Assembly (NCBI GenBank): GCA_034440615.1
Contig: JAOTOM010003996.1
Coordinates: 1 to 64,000 of the forward strand
Source: Ashinkailepas kermadecensis
Lineage: Eukaryota; Arthropoda; Thecostraca; Neolepadidae
DNA: 64,000 nucleotides
Direction of reading: 5' to 3'
Shown: positions 11,290 through 20,562 of the stretch, piece by piece
Position numbering within the stretch: position 1 is the stretch's first letter
Layout: every line of letters starts with the position of its first letter
Notes under the pieces: model-generated
Told to the model about the DNA's origin: nothing
Databases searched by the model: none
What the model saw: only the letters and a program-made list of their open reading frames with translations
Position numbers and translations under genes: made by a program

Positions 11290-12340
11290 AATATTTAACA
11301 TGGCACCCTATGGATTGTGCCACAAATCCAGTTGGGCCCGCACATTGCCTTCATGTATTTCCTCCCTCCCCCAATAATTTTCCAAATTCAACACCCGTGT
11401 CCACACCTCAATGAGCAGGACAGAGTCATACATTTTGCTGACAGGTGTAGATGGGTGGGGGAAAGCATCACATTTTAACTCCATATTTACGATGCACCGC
11501 CACAGGGCTAAGGTTCAAATTATTCAGTTCAGGGGACCTGCCCTCTGCCCCACCGCCCGATCGCTAGCCGCCCATGCCAGGGAAAATCTGGGCGCCTGCA
11601 CCCAGCCCTAAGCCGCGAACGTGTTACGTACTTCCTATGACTGGCTGGACAAACTGCGCTGCCAGTACTGGCGGTCCGGACGTGCTTAGGTTAAGTAGTG
11701 TCCATGGGTCTAAATAACACTGTTTTACAAAATAACTAACACGTTCACATGAAAGCTTACAACGATTATGGAAATGCCATGAAACAAGCTTCCACATCAC
11801 ATATCATTTATGGTTATCACCTATGCTTGCTAGTCAGGAATTTACTCGGGAAGGTACTATTTCTTGTTGTCGTGACAGTCGGCTGAACCTAAATCAGCGC
11901 CTGGGTGACGTCCTCGGCTGCCAATGGACATTGGCAGGGGCCACCTGTAGGCTGCATTCACATCCTGTTCTCATAATTTGTGGTGTTTTCATCATGTTCA
12001 CATTTTGTGCCACTAGGGTACGTGCTGCCTTCACAGTCTGTGCTATTGTTATGTGTAAGTACGGATGGATGGTGAATGACTTCACTTGCATTGTACATGG
12101 ATGCTATTCATTTTTCATGGTGTGGATATTTATTCTTAACACAACATCAAAGGCTCCAATTTCCTGTTGAATTTGTTCTGATCATTATCTTAGATTTACT
12201 TCATGGTGGACTTACCATGATCCATGTCAATGTGCTGTACTGGAACAGTTGTCATCGTGAAGCAGCTCGCTAACCGTTGTCATCTCAGCTCTGTTGTCTG
12301 AGCTTGCTCATACCTGACACATGATTGGGCTCCCATTTCA
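11290..12340. other. Upstream region of COA1, no other gene seen
   Basis: No conserved frame was found. A possible 3' splice site (CTCCCATTTCAG, ending at 12341) directly precedes the first COA1 coding exon, so a 5' non-coding exon may lie in this stretch, but none can be identified by eye. No TATA box was identified. Confidence 0.35.
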
Positions 12341-12363
12341 GTTTGCATTGGCATGTCCTTGGC

Positions 12364-12450
12364 ATGTCCTATTCTACTCTGGTAAAGGTTGCAGCTGGTG
12401 GAGCCGTCTTGGTCACTGGAGCCTATACCTTTACACAATGGAAGATACAG
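12364..12450 (+). CDS. COA1: COA1-like cytochrome c oxidase assembly factor, coding exon 1
   Basis: COA1 is an inner mitochondrial membrane protein of the COA1/TIM21 family that acts early in respiratory complex assembly (MITRAC for complex IV). This exon starts at the ATG at 12364 and encodes 29 residues including a membrane segment, LVKVAAGGAVLVTGAYTFT. It ends ...TQWKIQ at a strong donor, CAG|GTATGT, in phase 0. It joins 17504, whose first codons read ESLKGGAWYSESL, giving the usual N-terminal membrane helix, short linker and LR.HP helix. The three exons give 139 residues; human COA1 has about 146. The identity of this exon rests on the TM segment, the donor, the phase and the length. An out-of-frame ATG at 12352 opens a short upstream frame. 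Confidence 0.65.
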
Positions 12451-14255
12451 GTATGTACACGCTGCAGAGTTGATGCAATCAGGGGATGTTCTTTTCCCAA
12501 TCCCGGTCGCCAAATGCCCTAGTTCGAATTGGTTCATGGAAAACAGTTTTGATGCGTGGACGTACCATAGAGAGGAATAATGGAGGATGTGAAGCAAAGT
12601 AGTCACGTGGGTCCGGACACCACATGACAGAGTATATTAAAGAACGGTTACACCCAAGTTTAGTATATTCTCAGATCTAGTATATACTGTGCCTTGGTGA
12701 CGTCACAGCTAGAATATGCGATATTCTACTAGAATGTGGTGGACATCTGGCAGATTATAGAATCCTATAGTAGAATATTCCAAATCTAGCAGATTCCTGG
12801 CAATTTCATTTAACAGGTTCCTTTTCTGTCGAAGCTCGGCGCACGACTGGCCTTGAGGGCTAGCCGGTCTTCATGGCAACGACTCTAGGCCCCGCCCTCC
12901 GGGAGTCGGCCGGCCGGTTTTGTGTAGTGTCCTCGTTTACCGGCAAGGAAACATACTTTTTCGAGGCGATGCAAGTAAAAACGATCCGGATTCGTATGTA
13001 TAATTCTTCAGGCATTCGCATGATGTCAAATTTGCCTACATACAATAAAAAATTGCGTGCGTAAAGCCGTGGCAAATATTGGCCGTTTTGGCTTCACGTG
13101 CACGCAAGGTGCTGCCGAGTATCGCCTTGGCTACGTCACAGGCCCGGAACAACTAGACCGCCCTCCGCCACACGACACTTATTTGGTGGTATTCGACATT
13201 GAAAGCTGATGAGCTTTGGCAACCTCACCCCAATCCTCATGCTCAAAGGTCTACACACAAGCCAGCCAAAGGATATATGCCAGTAACTCATTCCTCTTGG
13301 CAATTTGTGTGACTGAGTTGTCAAAACAAATAACCTGTCTTGATATATGATTGGTGGAGTACTTGTTATGGTTTTTGTAAGCATACAAGATACACAGTGC
13401 AATTTACAATTGTTCTCAGTATTTGCTGGTGATTAAAAGAAAAGTTGTATGCATCGTTTTACCCATATAACTTAAAAATCATTCCCACGCCTCTTGCAGT
13501 GTGTCCATATTGGAAAGTTTGGTTGGAAAGCATCACAGCAGGAAACATATCTACATCACATTTAGTGGTGTTCCTTTTTTATTGGTATCGTTAACTGGCC
13601 AATATCAATTCAAACATAGAAGTCAATGAAAGTAACGTGTATTGGACAGGCTAGACAGTGCTTTCGCGAGGAACATCGTAATTATAGAAAGTGATATTTT
13701 GATCATTTCCTCGTACGCAAATCCGAAAATATCCAATTCAATTATAGTTGCGAATTTTCGGCTACGAGCCTTCATCAAGCAAAGCAAACACTTGACAGGA
13801 TCCTAACTGCCGCATACTTTTTATAGCTGAATCACGTGAAACACCAACACGACACGTTATCCAGGAGAAACAATAGATACCTGCGGTCCGAATAAAAACA
13901 AACAAGCAAACAAATACAATAATGCTTGGTGTACAGCACGCGCATTTCACGCGGATACACAATGACAGCATATGTCGGAATACAAAGACGCAAGACTGAT
14001 ATTATACGACATGCAACATACACGACACATTTGACGCATTTCCGCCCTTGTTTCCCCTAATCCTCGGAATCCTAGACATTCTTAGCACTTTTCCTTCCCC
14101 CTCCATTTTTTGTGGGAGGGGGGTTATATAATGGGCCAGGAGGAAAAGTTGGCGTTGAGCTGGGGATGGTGCTTTCTGATGAGTAACGATTCAGATATTT
14201 TCCTGTCTGGGTGATCTTTGGACCTATAGATAACCTTAATGCTTAATAGAGTTCA

Positions 14256-14290
14256 GTTAGTTATTTGGGCTTTAGGGCGCGTCGACAACT
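14256..14290 (-). repeat. Shared 3'-tail motif inside Penelope-like left arm
   Basis: The reverse complement reads GTCGACGCGCCCTAAAGCCC followed by AAATAACTAACTGAAC. It contains the end and stop codon of the GIY-YIG frame. The identical motif lies in the right arm at 16302-16337. Confidence 0.6.
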
Positions 14291-14506
14291 ATGGTCATAA
14301 TGCGCCCAGCTTAATAGAGTTTGAGTAGGATGCAGTGGTGTATGGTTTTCCCTAAAGTGATCCCCCATAGGCGTGTCTGGGGTATCATTGATCATATCTC
14401 TGACGTGTTCGTTAAATCTTAATCGTACAGGACGTTTTGTCTCCCAAACATAAATATGTTCACGGCCGTTACGTTCACATAACTGACAACACATCATTTG
14501 ATACAC
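14261..14506 (-). pseudogene. Penelope-like GIY-YIG endonuclease fragment, left arm
   Basis: The minus-strand frame runs YQMMCCQLCERNGREHIYVW, then ETKRPVRLRFNEHVRDMIND and onward through TPMGDHFRENHTPLH to a stop at 14261. It is the uninterrupted version of the domain. In the right arm the same codons are cut by a SINE after RDMIN. The last codons (CRRALKPK) are written in the shared LINE/SINE tail motif. Confidence 0.8.
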
Positions 14507-14598
14507 TACGTTTGTCTGCGTGCAGTCTCCCGTGAAACCTGACCTACACGTATGACATCTTTGACCACCTGGACACTTTGGTGTTGGAAGGGACGATC

Positions 14599-15599
14599 TG
14601 TAGGGGAGTTTTCAGGGCCATCCCTGAAGGGGGAAACTCTTCTGGCACGTTGATAGTTTAGGGTACCTCAGCGTTGGACGATATTTCAGACCCCGGTTAA
14701 ATTCAATGGTTCGAAGCCTTCAATCTCCGAGCTCTGATCTGCACACCTTGACACGCACTTCCAAAGCCAGCACTTCTATATTGTGCATATTAGTCAACGG
14801 ATAAATGGCCACGAAACGAAGATTAGGCATTAATGGTGATTCGATCAGCTTGACAGACAGAGCAACAGTTTCACATACGATCTCCAGCGTACATTCTAAC
14901 CGGTCTTCATTCGCTCTACGCCTTACAAGTATTCAAGCGATTACATCTCAGTCACCCATAGCGATTTGCTATCAGCCTCACATACCTCCAGTGGTGAAGC
15001 GGCGGCTGGCCAGGCGGTGGCTGGCCGCCCCGAGTGGCGTCCTTCCGCCCAGAACGTTCGTCGACAAGAGAATGAGCGCGAGTGAGAGAGTTCATCTCCG
15101 ACTCAGTTACTAAGTAACCTCAGGCAACGCCGTACCACGTGACCAGCTCGCGATTCGTCAGTCACCTGGTCTGCGCGCGCATTGCCAGGGCGTCGGCCCG
15201 AACAAAGGCTCGCTCTGAACTGGCGTCTAGAGAGCACAATGGTCTCTCTGAACCCCGTGCACTATACTGCAGACAGGCGCGCTCTCTGACATCAGACATC
15301 AGAGACAGACTCTGATCTCAGCACAAAGGTCCCTACGGTGCTGTGTGTGCACATCGGTAGCCTCGCTCGGTCTGGCGTCGCACACGTGGGCTGCATCAGC
15401 ATTTCACCGGACGCTGGCGAACCACCACAATCGGCTGACTGGCAGAGGCTCGGCACTGCAGCCTCTGATCTGGCGACACGGCGCCCGACACAATAGCGAC
15501 ACTCGATCACATCACCCACTGGCAACGGCGGCGCGGCGTGCGCCGGGGAGGGGACTGAATGTCTGGGATTTAGATGCCCCAAAACCTAACTTTGTTACA
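14599..15599. mobile_element. Probable solo LTR (1001 bp) inserted in Penelope-like left arm
   Basis: The insertion starts TGTAGGGGAGTT and ends AACTTTGTTACA, so it has 5'-TG...CA-3' ends, and is flanked by GATC on both sides (14595-14598 and 15600-15603). The opposite arm keeps the empty site (AGTAAGATCGTCCC near 15825), which proves an insertion with a 4-bp target duplication. The interior has no convincing coding frame. TG...CA ends plus a 4-bp duplication fit a solo LTR of a Gypsy- or BEL-type element. The partly inverted ends (TGTA..GGAGTT against TGTA..AAAGTT) leave a non-autonomous DNA transposon possible. Confidence 0.7.
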
Positions 15600-15830
15600 G
15601 ATCTTACTAAAGCAGCCTTGAGTTTGTTCTTATTTTTCCATGCTATTTTTATGTCAAGCCCCTACTTCCTCACCTTTTGCTTTATTTTTCACAAGTCTTT
15701 CATCTGTATATGGCAGACTTAAAATGCAAAATAAAATTTGTGCACAAGAAAGCAAAAGGTGAGGAAGTCGGGGCTTGATATAAAAATAGCATGGAAAAAT
15801 AAGAACAAACTCAAGGCTGCTTTAGTAAGA
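15599..15830. repeat. Central hairpin of Penelope-like palindrome 1
   Basis: 15604-15694 (GATCTTACTAAAGCAGCCTT... to ...TTGCTTTATTTTTCACAAG) is the reverse complement of 15738-15830 (TTGTG..AGAAAGCAAAAGGTG... to ...GCTGCTTTAGTAAGATC). The unpaired centre is about 40 bp. This is where the two head-to-head copies meet. Confidence 0.85.
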
Positions 15831-16040
15831 TCGTCCCTTCCAACACCAAAGTGTCCAGGTGGTCAAAGATGTCATACGTGTAGGTCAGGTTTCACGGGAG
15901 ACTGCACGCAGACAAACGTAGTGTATCAAATGATGTGTTGTCAGTTATGTGAACGTAACGGCCGTGAACATATTTATGTTTGGGAGACAAAACGTCCTGT
16001 ACGATTAAGATTTAACGAACACGTCAGAGACATGATCAAT
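15750..16040 (+). pseudogene. Penelope-like linker and GIY-YIG fragment, right arm
   Basis: The + frame encodes the Lys-rich linker, the CPGGQRCHTC cluster and YVWETKRPVRLRFNEHVRDM. It is broken at about 16042 by the SINE insertion; the continuation resumes at 16206 (ACCCCAGACACGCC). Nearly identical to the left-arm copy. Confidence 0.8.
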
Positions 16041-16043
16041 GAG

Positions 16044-16199
16044 GGGAGTGGTCTGGGTAAGAAGCTCGTCTCACAATCGAAAGGCTGTGGGTTCGAGTCT
16101 CACCTGTCGCTACTCTTCGCCCGCGACCAATCGGCGTGAGAGATTGGCGCCTCATGACTCAACGGTCGACGTGTCGTAAAACCAATAACCAACCAAAAC
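16044..16199 (+). mobile_element. tRNA-derived SINE, family 1, copy 2 (in Penelope-like right arm)
   Basis: Same head and body as copy 1: GTGGTCTGGGTAAGAAGCTC, B box GGTTCGAGTCTCAC, tail GTCGACGTGTCGTAAAACCA. The A box has lost two G residues. Flanks are CAATGAG at 16037-16043 and 16200-16206. The left arm shows the uninterrupted sequence (TGATCAATGATACCCC, reverse complement of 14375-14390), so the target duplication is 6-7 bp. Copy 2 also has a 4-base gap relative to copy 1 near GGCG(ACGCTA)CATG. Confidence 0.85.
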
Positions 16200-16794
16200 C
16201 AATGAGACCCCAGACACGCCTATGGGGGATCACTTTAGGGAAAACCATACACCACTGCATCCTACTCAAACTCTATTAAGCTGGGCGCATTATGACCATA
16301 GTTGTCGACGCGCCCTAAAGCCCAAATAACTAACTGAACTCTATTAAGCATTAAGGTTATCTATAGGTCCAAAGATCACCCAGACAGGAAAATATCTTAA
16401 TCGTTACTCATCAGAAAGCACCATCCCCAGCTCAACGCCAACTTTTCCTCCTGGCCCATTATATAACCCTCCTCCCACCAAAAATGGAGGGGGAAGGAAA
16501 AGTGCTAAGGATGTCTAGGATTCCGAGGATTAGGGGAAACAAGGGCGGAAATGCGTCAAATGTGTCGTGTATGTTGCATGTCGTATAATATCAGTCTTTC
16601 GTCTTTGTATTCCGACATATGCTGTCATTGTGTATACGCGTGAAATGCGTGTTCTGTGCACCATGCATTATTGTATTTGTTTGCTTGTTTGTTTTTATTC
16701 GGACCGCAGGTATCTTTTGTTTCTCCTGGATAGCGTGTCGTGTTGGTGTTTCACGTGATTCAGCTTTAAAAAAGTATGCGGCAGTTAGGATCCA

Positions 16795-16860
16795 GTGAAA
16801 TGTTTGCGTTGCTTGATGAAGGCTCGTAGCCGAAAATTCGCGAATATAATTGAATTGGAT
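16795..16860 (+). ncRNA. Hammerhead-ribozyme-like core in Penelope-like end
   Basis: TTGATGA, then a stem AGGCT/AGCC closed by CGT, then GAAAATTCGCGAATATA, follows the order of a hammerhead core (CUGANGA - stem II - GAAA - stem III - NUH). Penelope-like elements are known to carry minimal hammerheads. Here the first core base is T instead of C and stem III is very short (ATTCGCGAAT), so activity is doubtful. The left arm has the mirror copy near 13745-13785. Confidence 0.35.
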
Positions 16861-17248
16861 ATTTTTGGATTTGCGTACGAAAAAATGGTCAAAATATTAC
16901 TTTTTGTATTGGACAAGGGCAAATTATCCATCCAGTGAGCATGCAATCTTGGTATAAAGCATATTAAAGTTGTGAAATATCGGTATCAAACAACATGTAA
17001 TCGAGAAAGTGCGTGTGTCTTGCACCACCTAATTATTGTATCGACGTCTACCTGGCCCTGATCAATCACATGCTGGGTATTCATTATGTAAATAAGCCAA
17101 CATAAATGCGCTTCCGGTTTAGCCCGTATTAGTATCGCGGTGTACTGGATAGATAACATATATAGGCGTAAAATATTCGATAAAACCAGTTAGCATTGAG
17201 CATTTTTCCCATCTCAGATGGCAGGACATCATATATGGTGATTGGCAT

Positions 17249-17464
17249 CTGATCAAGTCTGGTCTTGGCCACCTGATCCAGTCTGACCTTGGCCACCTGA
17301 TCTAGTCTGACATTGGCCACCTGATCCAGTCTGACCTTGGCCACCTGATCTAGTCTGACATTGGCCACCTGATCCAGTCTGACCTTGGCCACCTGATCTA
17401 GTCTGACCTCGACCACCTGATCCAGTCTGACCTTGGCCACCTGATCCAGTCTGACCTTGGCCAC
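17249..17464 (+). repeat. 24-bp tandem array, 9 units, at the 3' end of COA1 intron 1
   Basis: Exactly nine 24-bp units of the type CTGATCCAGTCTGACCTTGG+CCAC. Units ending ...GACCTTGG and ...GACATTGG alternate, hinting at a 48-bp higher-order unit. Each unit holds CTGAT and CTGAC, which fit a metazoan branch-point consensus. The array ends 39 bp before the acceptor at 17503. The minus-strand frame DQVAKVRL is a by-product. Confidence 0.9.
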
Positions 17465-17503
17465 CTGAAACTGAGCATCACCACAGCTGCATGCTGCTGG
17501 CAG

Positions 17504-17675
17504 GAGAGTCTGAAGGGTGGCGCGTGGTACAGTGAGTCGCTGCGTCTGCTGCGCTCGCACCCCGGTACCGTGGAACTGCTCGGCCAGCCCATCGTGGACG
17601 GAAGTCTGGACCTGAGCAAGCCAGCCGAGAACTTCTGCAGCGGCACGCTCGCTCAGTTCCGCGTGCCAGTGCAAG
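17504..17675 (+). CDS. COA1: COA1-like, coding exon 2
   Basis: The frame reads ESLKGGAWYSESLRLLRSHP, then GTVELLGQPI, then NFCSGTLAQFRVPVQ. This matches the COA1 pattern of YY...A...L..HPE...ALG.PL followed by ...A.L.IPVSG. The domain lies on the intermembrane-space side after the N-terminal helix. The donor is CAAG|GTGACG, phase 1. The exon is GC-rich, unlike the surrounding intron. The acceptor is CTGCTGGCAG at 17503 (phase 0, matching exon 1). An acceptor at 17486 would add six codons in another phase. Confidence 0.8.
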
Positions 17676-18131
17676 GTGACGTGGCGGTGGTTATGGCGTG
17701 TCAATGCAAGTTGACGTGGTGGCGGTTATGGCGTGTCAATGCAAGGTGACGTGGTGGTGGTTATGGCGTGTCAATGCAAGGTGACGTGGTGGTGGTTATG
17801 GCGTGTCAGTACAAGGTGACGTGGTGGTGGTTATGGCGTGTCAATGCAAAGTGACGTGGTGGTGGTTATGGCGTGTCAGTACAAGGTGACGTGGTGGTGG
17901 TTATGGCGTGTCAGTACAAGGTGACATGGTGGTGGTTATGGCGTGTCAGTACAAGGTGACGTGGGGGTGGTTATGGTATATCAGTGCAAGGTGACGTGGT
18001 GGTGGTTATGGCGTGTCAATGCAAGGTGGCATGGTGATGGTTATGGCATATCAGTGCAAGGTGACATGGTGGTGCTGATGGTTATGCTGTCAGTACAAGA
18101 TGACGCGGTAATGGTTATGGCGTGTCAGTGT
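17676..18131 (+). repeat. 35-bp tandem array that repeats the COA1 exon 2 donor site
   Basis: About 13 units of 35 bp, GTGACGTGGTGGTGGTTATG+GCGTGTCARTRCAAG. The first begins exactly at the 5' splice site of exon 2 (..GTGCAAG|GTGACG), and every later unit recreates ..TGCAAG|GTGACG or ..TACAAG|GTGACG. The GT is lost in the second unit (TTGACG) and the last (ATGACG). Because 35 is not a multiple of 3, use of a downstream copy would change frame. Confidence 0.9.
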
Positions 18132-18280
18132 ACCCACTTTTTTATATGCCACGCGTGCGTGCATTTTAGGCGTCTCTCCCGACATCGCCTGAATCATGAA
18201 TGTTACGAGGTCAAATGAGACGTCCATAGATTTGTGTGCATTCCAGTCCCATTCTGGTGGTTGGTTGGCATATCCGTGAG

Positions 18281-18548
18281 GTTCCAAGGTCAATTGGTAA
18301 CTGTGCCTCTGCGGCACCCATGCACCGCCGTCAGGTCCCAAGGTCCGTGGGCACCTATACCTCTGTGACACCCATTCACCGCCGTCAGGTCCCAAGGTCC
18401 GTGGGCACCTATACCTCTGACACCCATGCACCGCCGTCAGGTCCCAAGGTCCGTGGGTACCTGTACCTCTGTGACACCCATGTACCGCCGTCAGGTCCCA
18501 GAGCCAGCGGGTACCTATACCTCTGTGACACTCATGCACCGCCGTCAG
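18281..18548 (+). repeat. 54-bp tandem array that repeats the COA1 exon 3 acceptor site
   Basis: Units start at 18281, 18335, 18389, 18441 and 18495, with the real exon start at 18549. Lengths are 54, 54, 52, 54 and 54 bp. Each unit contains the first part of exon 3 (GTCCCAARGYCMGYGGGYAC...) plus the intron end CACCCATGCACCGCCGTCAG, so each carries a complete CCGTCAG|GT acceptor. The last three acceptors (18441, 18495, 18549) are in frame with each other and open. Confidence 0.9.
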
Positions 18549-18709
18549 GTCCCAAAGCCAGCGGGTACCTGTACCTATGGGCGTCACGCTCCAGCTCTGT
18601 TTGGACCGTGGATCGACTGGAGCTGGAGCTAGCCGCCGACCGCCAGCGCCGGCTGCTGGTCTACAGCGGCGACGGCGGAGACTGTGACGGACCGGCCGAG
18701 ATCAGCTAG
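18549..18709 (+). CDS. COA1: COA1-like, terminal coding exon 3
   Basis: Joined in phase 1 to exon 2, it reads GPKASGYLYLWASRSSSVWT, then VDRLELELAADRQRRLLVYS, and stops at TAG 18707-18709. This follows COA1's pattern G.KSEG.LYV.SSR......WHLDEV.LEL.DGQ.I.V. The acceptor CACCGCCGTCAG is one of six tandem copies. Choosing the acceptor at 18495 or 18441 would add 18 or 36 in-frame residues (GP.ASGYLYLCDTHAPPS type) before the conserved block. The stop is 385 bp before the SNRNP25 start on the same strand. Confidence 0.8.
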
Positions 18710-19094
18710 TAGCTAGTGGAAGCAGAGCAACTAGTAGAGCCGACTATTAGAGAGCAGCTGATACTCTGGCCGACCTGCGAAGAGCGTAAACATTTTTACA
18801 CGTCTGGCGAGAGCAGTGGGCATTTTCTGACTTGGCAGAGAACATCCACTCTTCTCCGACTGACCAGAGGCTGGTCAGAGGGTGCTAGTCCTTGCTGGTC
18901 AGATGAGGTGATTGCCCGGTCGCGTAACTGTAGGGGACTAGACGAGCACCAGCGAAGCGAGCGAATTTCCAGCTGGACCTCGTGACGCAGAACACGCCGA
19001 ACGCGGTTAGTCTTCCGTCTGCCGTGCGCCGTTCACTTCGTAAGGTGGTATTTGTGCGTCGGTGACAAGTCACAGAAGAGCTGCTGTGGCCGCT
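18710..19094 (+). other. COA1-SNRNP25 intergenic region
   Basis: 385 bp holding the COA1 3' end and the SNRNP25 promoter/5' UTR. GC content rises toward the SNRNP25 start. No TATA box or AATAAA poly(A) signal was found by eye, so a CpG-type promoter seems likely. Confidence 0.4.
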
Positions 19095-19610
19095 ATGCCG
19101 ACGCGTACGTCTTCTGACAGTGCACGTGAGCCGGGTACGGCCTCTGGCAGCTGTCCGACCGTCTGCGCGGCGACAGGACGGGACGCGGGCGTGGCTTCGT
19201 CCCGCCGGACGGTGGCGACCAGTGACGACGTGTCGGGCCGACGCCGGTCGGATCCGACAGACTTCACGGATCCAGCCAGTCGAGCGGATCCGCCGTTGTC
19301 GGCCGGTCCCCCCGAGCGGTCGGGTCGGTCGGAGACGGAAGCCAGCGCGACTGCCGCGGTTCCCACCGATCCGGCCGACACGGAGAACGCGGATCGGGCA
19401 GGTTCAGCGGATCCCACCGCCACAGAAGAGGACGACTGTCTGACGCTGGTAGAGCTGGACGCCGTGTACATACAGACCCTGACCGACCTGTTGGCCGCCG
19501 ACCCGCTGCTCGGTGACCTGCCGGCGTCGCTGACCCCGGCCGAGGTCAAGTCGCTGGTGGCGCTGGAGCACGGCACCGCCATGGCCGTACTCATCAACCG
19601 CTGCAACAAG
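19095..19610 (+). CDS. SNRNP25: U11/U12 snRNP 25 kDa protein, exon 1
   Basis: SNRNP25 is a subunit of the U11/U12 di-snRNP of the minor spliceosome and has a ubiquitin-like fold. The frame after residue 130 reads DLLAADPLLGDLPASLTPAE, then VKSLVALEHGTAMAVLI, which matches the family's DPLLCDLP....EVNSQIALE.G.AM. Start chosen at the ATG at 19095 (MPTRTSSDS). A GTG-initiated frame reaches 19062 but lacks an ATG. The first 110 or so residues are low-complexity, rich in Ser, Thr, Ala, Arg and repeated DPT/DPA words, and absent from the human protein (about 123 residues in total). The donor AACAAG|GTGGGT is in phase 0. Confidence 0.85.
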
Positions 19611-20424
19611 GTGGGTGACGCCGCCTCGGCTCGCGCTCGTGCGTGTGCTGAATAACTGACGCGTTTTCTCTCTTTTTACTTACTCTGCTGTCGAATTTGT
19701 ACCTTATGCAGTGGCGGATTCCATTCGGTTGCACGCACCAAAGCCGACTTTCGATACAAGCCGACACGTGAGCGCGGGCGGCTCGCGTGTTTTTGGTGTT
19801 GTCGCTGGAACGGTAACCGAAACGTTGGCGTTGCCGTACCAACAGTTCGAGATTGTCTTTTTAATCGTAACCAAATACTGGTATTCACTCTGAATTTGAA
19901 GAGGACACCAAGCCACTTTTGAAGGAAGCGACAAACGTGGGAAACTGTTTCAGGGTACACCGAGCCCTTGTCATTGGTGTAGACTGATGCATATTTGGCT
20001 CCGCCAGTGCAACTCCAATTCACACGATTTAGCACTGGGTGTACGCAGTCACATGCAATAATTTGGTTGAAACAGATGTTGACAGGACCAGTAATTCTGC
20101 GAATATGCTCCACCTGAAATATGTCGACCTTCTCTTTTTAGACCGGTTGCATCTGTCGCTGGACCTTCACGATAGGATCTAGACCCAGAGCTACACAGAA
20201 TATTCATAAGATGTTTTTTTTATTTTTCGTTTATATGTATAGGTCATGTCGCAGTGCCATTTAACCTTTACCACAAACTATCGGCAGTGGCCCCTGTGGA
20301 AACCGTTTGAATACAAGCCACCTATTTATTTTTAGTGGCGCAAGTCGATAATTTGTAATTACATCTCAGCCAACTGAAAACTAGTTTGGACACAGTGACA
20401 TATATAACAAGCTGTATAACCTAC

Positions 20425-20455
20425 GCAGTTGATACGCCCCTGAACCCCAATAACG
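20425..20455 (+). repeat. Shared LINE/SINE 3'-tail motif
   Basis: GCAGTTGATACGCCCCTGAA followed by CCCCAATAACGAC. It is a diverged copy of the motif at 11239. No SINE head is recognisable upstream. Confidence 0.45.
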
Positions 20456-20494
20456 ACATATATAACAATCGATGTGCTTCGGCAGGACTGGCCT

Positions 20495-20562
20495 TCTAAG
20501 CTAATGGCTACTTCTAATGGCTACTCCTAATGGCTAATGGCTACTTCTAAGCTAATGGTTCA
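20495..20562 (+). repeat. CTAATGGCTACTT short tandem repeat
   Basis: The phrase CTAATGGCTACTTCTAATGG recurs with small length changes (about five copies of CTAATGGCTA or CTAATGGTT). Confidence 0.7.

Larger units (their letters stand above)
13688..16905. mobile_element. Palindromic Penelope-like element 1 (two head-to-head copies)
   Basis: The left arm (minus; 13688-14594 plus 15604-15716) and right arm (plus; 15717-16905) are near-identical inverted copies of the 3' part of a Penelope-like element. The centre is near 15716. Without the two nested insertions, the arms measure about 1.02 kb each. Both encode the linker KNKNKLKAALVRSSLPTPK, a Cys cluster (CPGGQRCHTC) and a GIY-YIG-type endonuclease (NVVYQMMCCQLC, then YVWETKRPVRLRFNEHV), where YVWET stands for the usual YIGxT. 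The outer ends carry TTGATGAAGGCTCGTAGCCG AAAA, the typical end of this class. The direct words TGTATTGGACAGG (13638) and TGTATTGGACAAGG (16905) may be a target duplication. No reverse transcriptase remains. Confidence 0.85.
12451..17503 (+). other. COA1: COA1 intron 1 (transposon-filled)
   Basis: GT-AG intron of 5053 bp from GTATGT at 12451 to GGCAG at 17503. An alternative acceptor ACCACAG ends at 17486 but would need a different phase. It contains an AT-rich block of CTAGAATAT-type words (12600-12800), the palindromic Penelope-like element (13688-16905) with its LTR and SINE insertions, and a 24-bp tandem array that stops 39 bp before the acceptor. Confidence 0.6.

Noticed and set aside
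19070..19609. 179-codon minus-strand frame
   Set aside because: Antisense shadow of SNRNP25 exon 1 in GC-rich DNA.
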